Made by a program: the position numbers and the translations under genes | Part shown: piece after piece, positions 56,351 through 64,000 of the stretch | Layout of the letters: the number at the start of each line of letters is the position of its first letter | Position numbering within the stretch: position 1 is the stretch's first letter | Notes under the pieces: model-generated | What the model was told of the DNA's origin: nothing | Database searches by the model: none | The model's input: only the letters and a program-made list of their open reading frames with translations | Origin: Chaenocephalus aceratus | Lineage: Eukaryota > Chordata > Actinopteri > Perciformes > Channichthyidae | Reading direction: 5' to 3' | DNA length: 64,000 nucleotides | NCBI GenBank assembly: GCA_023974075.1 | Contig: CM043807.1 | Location: 10,221,676-10,285,675, forward strand

Positions 56351-59300
56351 GGACTTAGCTCATTTGCATAATTGGGGGCGTGTCATCTGTCACTTTTTCA
56401 TGCATACTAATGAGACGAAAGGGGCATGTGTAATACTACTTACATCCTCAGTCCCCCGCTCCATAATTACGAGAAGTTGATTTGCTCTCAATTAGGACCC
56501 GAGTGCACAGAGAGAAATAACTTCACATGTATTCTCAACCCAAGGGCGATGACAGAGTGCCGTATTTGTGTAAAAGCAATATGTTGTGTATTAACAAGAC
56601 TTCATGTTTGTAAGAATATTTTTGCCAGGTTAAATCATTTACTACAAGAGCTCGCTATCTAGAAGCCCTTGCTTGCTAATAATGATCTAACCATTTCATT
56701 CACCAGCATGTACGTGGGCTGGTTTCGACTTTTTCTATTTTGGCAGTGAAAAAGTAACTTTGCATAACTTCCTGGTTGATTCATATCTTCAAGAGGAAAT
56801 GGCTAAACACAGGCATTACTGATTCTGTTGCCGGACACATTTTGGCCTTTTTTAATGTTAAAAAATCCATTGAAAAGATTGGTCTTAATTTAAACTGGAG
56901 CATCTGCAGAGTAATCCCATACATGGTGTTATAATTCACTAAAGTTAGGCATGATCCAAGAGAAATAAATCTTTGTTTTCGTTATATTCTCAAGCATTTT
57001 ACTGTTAGGGACTCAATCAAAGGGAGATACAATTGAGTATGATTCACTTTTTTTTTCCAGGAGGAAAGGGACACTCACCTGGTGGAAATCTTCACTCTGA
57101 GTTTACTTTTTCTACTTACACTTGGTAGCCAACATTAGAAAATAGTGTCTTTTTTTTAACTTTTTCCTTGTGTTTTATTGACTTGGCGAAAAGGGCCATG
57201 ACACTACTACAGGTCAAAGACACATAAGCCTTCATTTTTTGCAAACAAACGAATGACCAGAAGACAGCAGCTTTTCAAGCGTCCGTTTGATCCATTAGAC
57301 TTTGTAGCTGATTCCTCTCCATCGTGCGCTTACTGTCAATAAGTCTCCTCCTCTGCTGCTTGCTTTCACATGTTTCCCAGAGGAGGGGTAGGACTTTATA
57401 GATTTCCCTTTGGGGAGGGGAGTATCTTCTTGATCACTGGACATGGATGAAAAGACAGCCGGGTTTGATTTATTCTTCCTCCCCCTGAGTTAGGCAGCAG
57501 GACAAGAACAGGGTGACCCATTTGAAACTATCTTCCTCCAATAAGCCCATGTGTCTTTGATTGATGCTCATTTCAACATGTTTGAGTTAATGATGCGCTG
57601 TCTGCTGGTGTTGAGGAGACTGACGCCCAGTCCAAGGTTTCCATCATATATCAGATTCTGCTTTGAAATGGCATGTCTGAGGGTGAATGATGCTCAGATG
57701 CTCCTTGATTATAGAAGGACCACGCCTCCTGTGAAGGTTGCACCACATGGGCATTTTTTAAACTCTGAAAAACAGCTCTGAACTCTCTTTTTGAAAGACA
57801 TAAGGAGGATATAACCTTAAGAAAGCTACTTTTCCATTTAGCAAGATATTACAAGTGATGTTAAGAGTGATAAGTGGTTGAATAACCATCAGTTCTGAGT
57901 TGTATGTGACTATGTTTCTGGTCCCGCTCATGTCTACTGTCACATACTTATTAATGGCATATACTGATTTCTATTGACAGATGTCACTGCTTACTATGGT
58001 GTGCCGACGCTGTGTGCAAATGTCATGTGGATTCTTAGTGGTATGCCTCTTTGACTTGTGTTATATCCCTGCTGTTTGACAGGCTTGTGGCAAAAGAAAA
58101 CACTTTCATATGCCAGTACCCATCATCTCATGTCAACACTTTGCTTTCATATATAGCAAAAAGTGTTTTACTTGATTTAGTTTCTTTTGTATTTGTTTGC
58201 CCCTACTTTAAAAACACATTTATATTATAAAAAAACGGTGTTTAACTACACACTTTAACCCTACTCCCTATATATGGTATATAATTAAGTAAAAGCTTGC
58301 TCACCTAAAAGCTTATAGTGAGACCTCTGCTACAAACTCAATGGAATATAAACAGAATCACATTAAATTACAATAAAAGGGAAAGAAAGGTAAGAAAATA
58401 ATTTTAAAAAGATCACGACAAAATATTGATATGTTTCTCATTCAAGTCAACAAGGTAAAGTTAGACACGACTTTACGACAACATATTACTGAAAACATAG
58501 AGATAGGTGAAGTCTGTCACTGTCTATTCAAAATGAGTAAGAATATAAAATATGAAAACTTTACATAATACAAAAATTTGTGTTGAAATTTAAAATCTAG
58601 AAATGTGGTTTATTGATACTAAAGACAGTACAACGTTGCCCTCTTTACATGGACCCAGCTTACGTTTTGGATCTCTGTGTATTATACTCTCTGCTTTCTC
58701 AGCCTTTTTAATACCGTATATAGCCCCACCCATCCTTCGTTTCTGGTCCTCTCTGCAGATCTAAAGTGCATCCTCATTTCCTCTGTGATGAGCCAGAACA
58801 AAACTCTGATCCATTAGCTCCACTTCTCAGCAGGACATCTCATTTCCACCATCCCATCCTCTTATCAATCAATACCGTTGTATCGTGAGAGGAAGCTGTT
58901 TGATGACTGCAGCCTTTTAGCCATCATACAGACGTGACATTCAGAATATATTGCTCTCCTTTCTCTGGCCTCAGATTTAAGTGCTGCATATGGTTGACTG
59001 ATGAGAAACATAACGGTCATTATTCAGAAACAAATGTTTACCCAAAGAAGTTGCCTCAGAATGGGACACAAATCGGCTCAGGGTCACAAGGCGTCTCCTC
59101 CAGCTGGTTTTCCTCCGAGGTAGACGCCTAATTACACTGATCATCCACCGACGATTATAACAGCGGCACATCAGAGGGACCCATGCTGTGTGGAAAACAT
59201 GACTAACAACTCCAACACTGGAAACATATTGGCGGGAGGGACGGAATCAAAGAAGTAGAATACAAATGAGGTTCGAGCTTGAGAGGACTTCAAAAGGCTC

Positions 59301-60030
59301 CGTGGCTCTGTTATTTGATAAACTTAGCCAGGGGAGTTGAGAAGCGCGAGCTGTGGGAGTGTTTGCATCCCAGTGGACTTACTTAAGATTACACCAGAGG
59401 AACAACACTCGCAGGAAGCTCTCTTAGGTCTGAGTGATGTGTTTTTCTCTCTTAGGTGTGTGTTTGTGGGTAAACGGTTGCTTCTGCCCGGTAGTGTTTG
59501 TTTACAGTCACCGTTTTCCGAAGGTCACGGATCAGAGAACACGGACTCTGAGAGGGGACGTGTGTTGTTTCAGTGATGTTCGCAGCCACCTCAGCCACCC
59601 ATTAATGCTTTTCCTCCCTCTGAGCTATCCGGTTGCCATGGAAACTCTCCGTTCTGCTCCCGCTTGCAGTATCCCATCACTCTCACTGTCTCCAAGAGAT
59701 TGCCAAGGTGAGCTGCTCAGGATCAGCGTGCCCCTTCAGGAGCTGCAGGAAGGATGGGGGCACCATCTGGGAGCTGAAGGACCCCCATTCAGGTTCAAAC
59801 TCTTTCCATTTGGCTGCTTCAGGTCACAGACTTAAGGCCAGGAGAGGCGGGTGAAGCATCACAGCTGCATGACAAGTGGCAGCATGAGGGTTTCTCTCTT
59901 ACATCAATGAGTGGCGGACACTTGAAGCAGCACGAATCCTACTATCAGTGGCGTAACAATATGAAGACATTTATATTCATTTCACTTTATACTTAAATAT
60001 CCCATTCACGTAACTTTTTCTTTTTATGTT
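56351..60030. other. lhfpl3 intron 1, middle part
   Basis: No exon with supporting motifs on either strand. Moderately A/T-rich, and no clear repeat ends found by eye. Confidence 0.5.
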
Positions 60031-60033
60031 CCC

Positions 60034-60365
60034 TTAAAGGTCACCTATTATGCAAAATCCACTTTTTCACGTCTTTTATACATAAACATGTGTCCCCTCT
60101 GTGTAAAGGACATTCTGAAAGTTTCAGGAAAAAGATTGGCTCTCCTTTTGTCCTGATCCATTTATATAGAAACCTGTCTGAAAATGAGCTGATCAGAATT
60201 TGGCCACTTTGTGATGTCTAATGTATCTTTGGGTTAAGTAACCATTAGCCAATCACCAACCAAGATAACACCCATCCACTCTATCACCTGAATCTCCTCC
60301 TAGAGCACCAGTGTGAGAACTATAATATATTGATGAAAAAGAGTATAATAGTGGGACCTTTTTAA
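60034..60365. mobile_element. MITE, AAAGGTCACCTATTATGC type
   Basis: Starts TTAAAGGTCACCTATTATGC and ends GTATAATAGTGGGACCTTTTTAA. The ends are imperfect inverted repeats and TTAA is present at both borders. A relative lies at 10309 in hcls1. Confidence 0.65.
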
Positions 60366-63300
60366 ATCTCTGATCTTGGCTTAACTGATTTTTTTACAGT
60401 TTTTTCACAGAGATTACATTAACATTCCTCTCCTGGAGATGGAGATGCATTTGCACTTCCCTACAATTGTAGATTCAAACAGACCCCAAGTAAAACTGTA
60501 TTAAATAAAGTAGCCTTTTCCGAAATGCATAATATATTTGGGAAACTTTTTGATCTTCGCCACACTTTAAACATATAGTTCTGTGGTGTTGAACAATGCT
60601 TGAGCCGATAAACACTAGTTTGAACAGCAAGGAAGGAAAAGCTACTAAGTGGCCTGGTGTGGTACATTTATACAAGCTGTTTCCAGAGGTCAAGACGCAC
60701 TGAGTCTAACTTTTAAAGCCAAACATAGACGAAAGGATTAAGTTCAGTGATATAATGAAACATATAAAAACCCCTCATGGCTGAGTGGACAAAGCTCTCT
60801 GATAAGCTAGTAAAATAACTTTGTTTCGATGATACAAGCTCTACTGGTTGACCCTTCTTCAGCGCTCCATTGTTCTTACCTGCTTGGGGCTTGGTGGATT
60901 TATATCAGTGGAGATGGAGCTCTGTATTTCTTTCTCCTCCTCAGTCATCATTAAAGCAAAAGGACGAGCAATTCAGGAGTAGGAGGGGAAAGCTTGAAAG
61001 AAAAGAGAAGAACATGTACTCTCTGCCATCTCCTCAGATCAGAGAGGTTCTGAAACAGAGGAGCAATCCCCTCGACTCGACTTCAAAGGCAGTCGGTTTA
61101 GGAAGAAGAGAAGAAACGGGGACAACATAAAGATTCTGCCAAAGTTGTGTTCAAGAACCCTGTCATCACTATCTGAGGAAGAGAAGAGAAAGCACAAGAC
61201 AAGGATTGATCAACATGATTTGGATCGTATTCAAATAATCCGACCATGTGGGTTCTTTCCTCTGCCGACAAGAGAGAAATGTGCCTGTCATCAATGAGCC
61301 ATGACAATTACGAGCTTCACCAAGGGTCACTGCAAGGGTGTTGGCTTCAATGCTTAACACGTGTTTTTTATTCCTGTCTGGGGTGCAACATGTTGGCAGA
61401 TTTACTGTCGGGAGTCTTTATTAATAAGGACACCTGTTTCTAAATCCCCCCCTTGATAAATGAGTGGCTGTCCTCCTGTACTTCCACCTAAGCTGCTAAG
61501 CTTACGGTCATACGTGAGTCATGTGTGTCTCATATGGACATGTGGCTGGCTTTAATCCTCAAGTCTTTTTCTGTCATATTCACAGCACTGAGGTGTCCTG
61601 ACACTCGTCTGTACAAATCCAAATAGCAGTCTGCAGGCAGCCCGTCACCATGGCGATGCAGCGGGGGGAGCGATCTCCTGCTCCCCGAAACATAGTCTGT
61701 GCTCAGAGGAAATTCAGAGAGAGCTTTGATTAAAACTCGTCTGAAAAACTCTGTTCCAAGTAAGACCAACTTCAAAGAAGACGAGGCGGCGTTTGGAAGA
61801 AACTTCTGAAGCCGTCTCCAGTGAACCGAGAGACAGCGGGGGGCGGGGGGGGCGGCATGCAACAGAAAGCAAACAATACCGCCACCCAGGAGGATTATCA
61901 GAATAACTTTTATGCTGATTATTTCTAAAATAAGAAGGAATGTTTCTGTGGCACTGCATGCAGAGTTGTTTTTAAAAAAAAAAAGGGGCCACTAGGTGTT
62001 TTAAGTAGCTTGCAAACACACTGTGAAACACATCTCACATCTTCAGTACAACAACATTGTCTACTCTTTTCTTTGAAGGAGTTCCACCACTACTTCTAAA
62101 CAGGCATTGTCCAATTTGTGTTTAGCAATTGTAGCGAGGCCGGTCAATATTTAGACCTCCACAGAGGTTGAAACTTTGAGTGTATGTGTAAGAAGTGGAA
62201 TAAACTTTGTTTGCTCTAGCTAGGACTGCAAACGTTAGCAGCTAAACTAGCTTACTAACTAACTACTAACTGCAACATTCAAATCCAAGAAGCATTTCCT
62301 ACTCTGTGGATAATAAGTTCCAGAATACTATTGGAAGCTGGTCCTGTGTTCTACACTAATTCAAGTTTCCTATGTTCTTGTTATAAACAATTGTAAGAAA
62401 TTCACAAGGGCTACCAACACAAGCAGCACACATTAGCTTGATAGATTTGACAGTATTGATGCCTGAAAAAACACTTAAAGCTTTTCTCTACTTTTGTCTA
62501 AACCCAAGACTCATCATTTTAAAGTTGCTCAAAAGAAAGTTGTAAATGAATCATTTTAAACCGCTATAAACCGTCAATGCAGAGTTACCTTACATTAAAA
62601 TAAAGGTGTGTATATCCTTGAAAGGTCAGCTGGTATAAATGATAAAGCACTGATAATAAAATAAGTCTTCAGTTTGGCCTGCGCTCGATATAGACCTCTC
62701 ATCTCAGACATAATTAGATGTAAATTTGAATCTCAATCAATTTTACAGCACACTCCTCCCCAGGAACAATCCCCAAAGTAGCTTGTCTTTGACACGGAGT
62801 TAAGTACTATTTGCTTTTCAATACATTTAAGGAGGACAGCCTAATGGCCGTTGTCAAACTAGGCAGTAATATTAAGAGTTAAACGTTTTTTTTTGCCTCC
62901 ACTCGACTTGACAGTCCGTCTGCTTTATGTCTTTGAAGTGAGCTTTCTCCATCTGTGAGCCATTCTCTGATCTGATGGAGGGCAGTGGTCTGTCTGGCGC
63001 TGCATCTTTAAACAGCCACTTTCATTCCCTTCATGTCTAAAATGAGGTGCATTGGTATTCCAATCTTGTTAGTGCTTGTTCCTGCCGCCTCCCTCCAACC
63101 TTCATTTCCAATCCTCACCTGAAAATGACACATAAGTGAGACAGAGATCTTACAATATCAATAACTTTCAGATTCCGCCATGACACCTCGTGATTAATAA
63201 TCTCATCATCACAATGCTGCAGTTTTTCTCTCCTAACCTTCTCCATGCAGCCACTCATGTGATTTTAAGCCTGAGCTTCAAAGATCAAGCACCTTTTTTT

Positions 63301-64000
63301 ATTTCCCCCCCATTTCCTGTCTCGATTCTCTTTCCTGTCCCTTCACCTTTAGTCTGCGCTTCATCTTGCTCACATCTCCATCTTCTTTTCATCCTCCACT
63401 CTTCGTTGTTGTGCGAGATGGGGAGGGAACATCTTTTGTCGTCCCCCCCTGTTTGCTGGCATGCAACAGAGCGGCCATGAGTGACCCCCGTCAGTGTGTA
63501 AATCACAAAGAATGTGAGTCTGTGTAGTGCATAGTGAGCAGACAGCTCCTTGTGAGATTACAGTGTTGGCAGGGTGGTTTAAATATGAGACCATGTTTAT
63601 ATTAAATATTGATAAGTACTTTATATTGAGGATCCTTTTTTGCCATGTAAATGCAGGGTGGATATAAGAGCCTTAGCTACAATAGAGGACTCAGACATTT
63701 AAGGATCGTACTTGATCACACTAGTATTTCAAGACCCTCCTTATGTGTAGTATCTAATACTTTTTAGTCCCAAAGAGGATTTAATCTGTACAGTTAATAC
63801 AACAAACAAACAAAAGTATTTTGAGTGTTTTTCTTTTTACTGGTGTTTGGAAGATTTCTAAAATCCTGCCTACAGTCTGTGAGAGAACTCAAAGATAAGA
63901 TGTGGAGTCTTTGTAGTATGAACAGATATTGCAACACAGATTTTCATATGGTATTGTATTTTCTTGTAAACTTTCTTGTTGTGTTTTGCCCTAGTGTGCT
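60366..64000. other. lhfpl3 intron 1, right part
   Basis: No coding exon seen up to the window edge, including the expected lhfpl3 exon 2. Mostly A/T-rich single-copy-looking sequence. Confidence 0.5.

Noticed and set aside
59434..59854. A 133-codon plus-strand frame
   Set aside because: No recognisable domain or splice support; probably a chance frame in the lhfpl3 intron.

Overview
The window is vertebrate nuclear DNA, most likely from a ray-finned (teleost, probably percomorph-like) fish. Coding sequence is split into short exons with GT-AG introns. The proteins are close fish versions of known vertebrate families. The introns and spacers carry fish-type repeats: short non-autonomous hAT elements with 8-bp target duplications, L2/Rex-like LINE pieces, a tRNA-headed SINE and long CA microsatellites. 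There are no bacterial-style operons and no CRISPR arrays. I rebuilt gene models exon by exon from reading frame, splice sites and phase. Each model below closes in phase over all listed exons.

Layout. 1-3192 (-): 5' part of usp18 (interferon-induced ISG15 protease), running off the left edge. 4180-5798 (-): complete pex26 (peroxisomal tail-anchored receptor for PEX1/PEX6). 6975-7456 (+): complete llph (small basic nucleolar protein), head to head with pex26. 8441-14905 (-): complete hcls1 (HS1, cortactin-family actin regulator) with 5.5 cortactin repeats. 18371-32941 (-): complete golgb1 (giantin) with a 5-kb exon. 33996-34262 (+): an unrecognised 88-residue membrane-type microprotein divergent from golgb1. 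36363-38719 (+): complete guca1a (GCAP1, photoreceptor guanylate cyclase activator). 39861-47118 (-): complete orc5 (origin recognition complex subunit 5). 48603-49038 (+): first coding exon of lhfpl3 (tetraspan-like), whose long first intron seems to fill the rest of the window. An assembly gap of 100 N lies at 55447-55546.

The genes do not form one pathway; what links them is neighbourhood. In mammals USP18-PEX26, HCLS1-GOLGB1 and ORC5-LHFPL3 are each neighbours, but on different chromosomes, while LLPH and GUCA1A sit elsewhere again. The fish region therefore joins several mammalian blocks. Divergent promoters (pex26/llph, golgb1/microprotein, orc5/lhfpl3) recur.

No wholly new system is evident. 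The points most worth checking are the conserved-looking but unrecognised microprotein at 33996-34262, the tandem duplication of 111-nt cortactin-repeat exons and a separate tyrosine-bearing minisatellite in hcls1, two ISRE-like sites at usp18, a perfect 19-bp hairpin upstream of the pex26 start codon, and CA repeats abutting two successive 5' splice sites of orc5.
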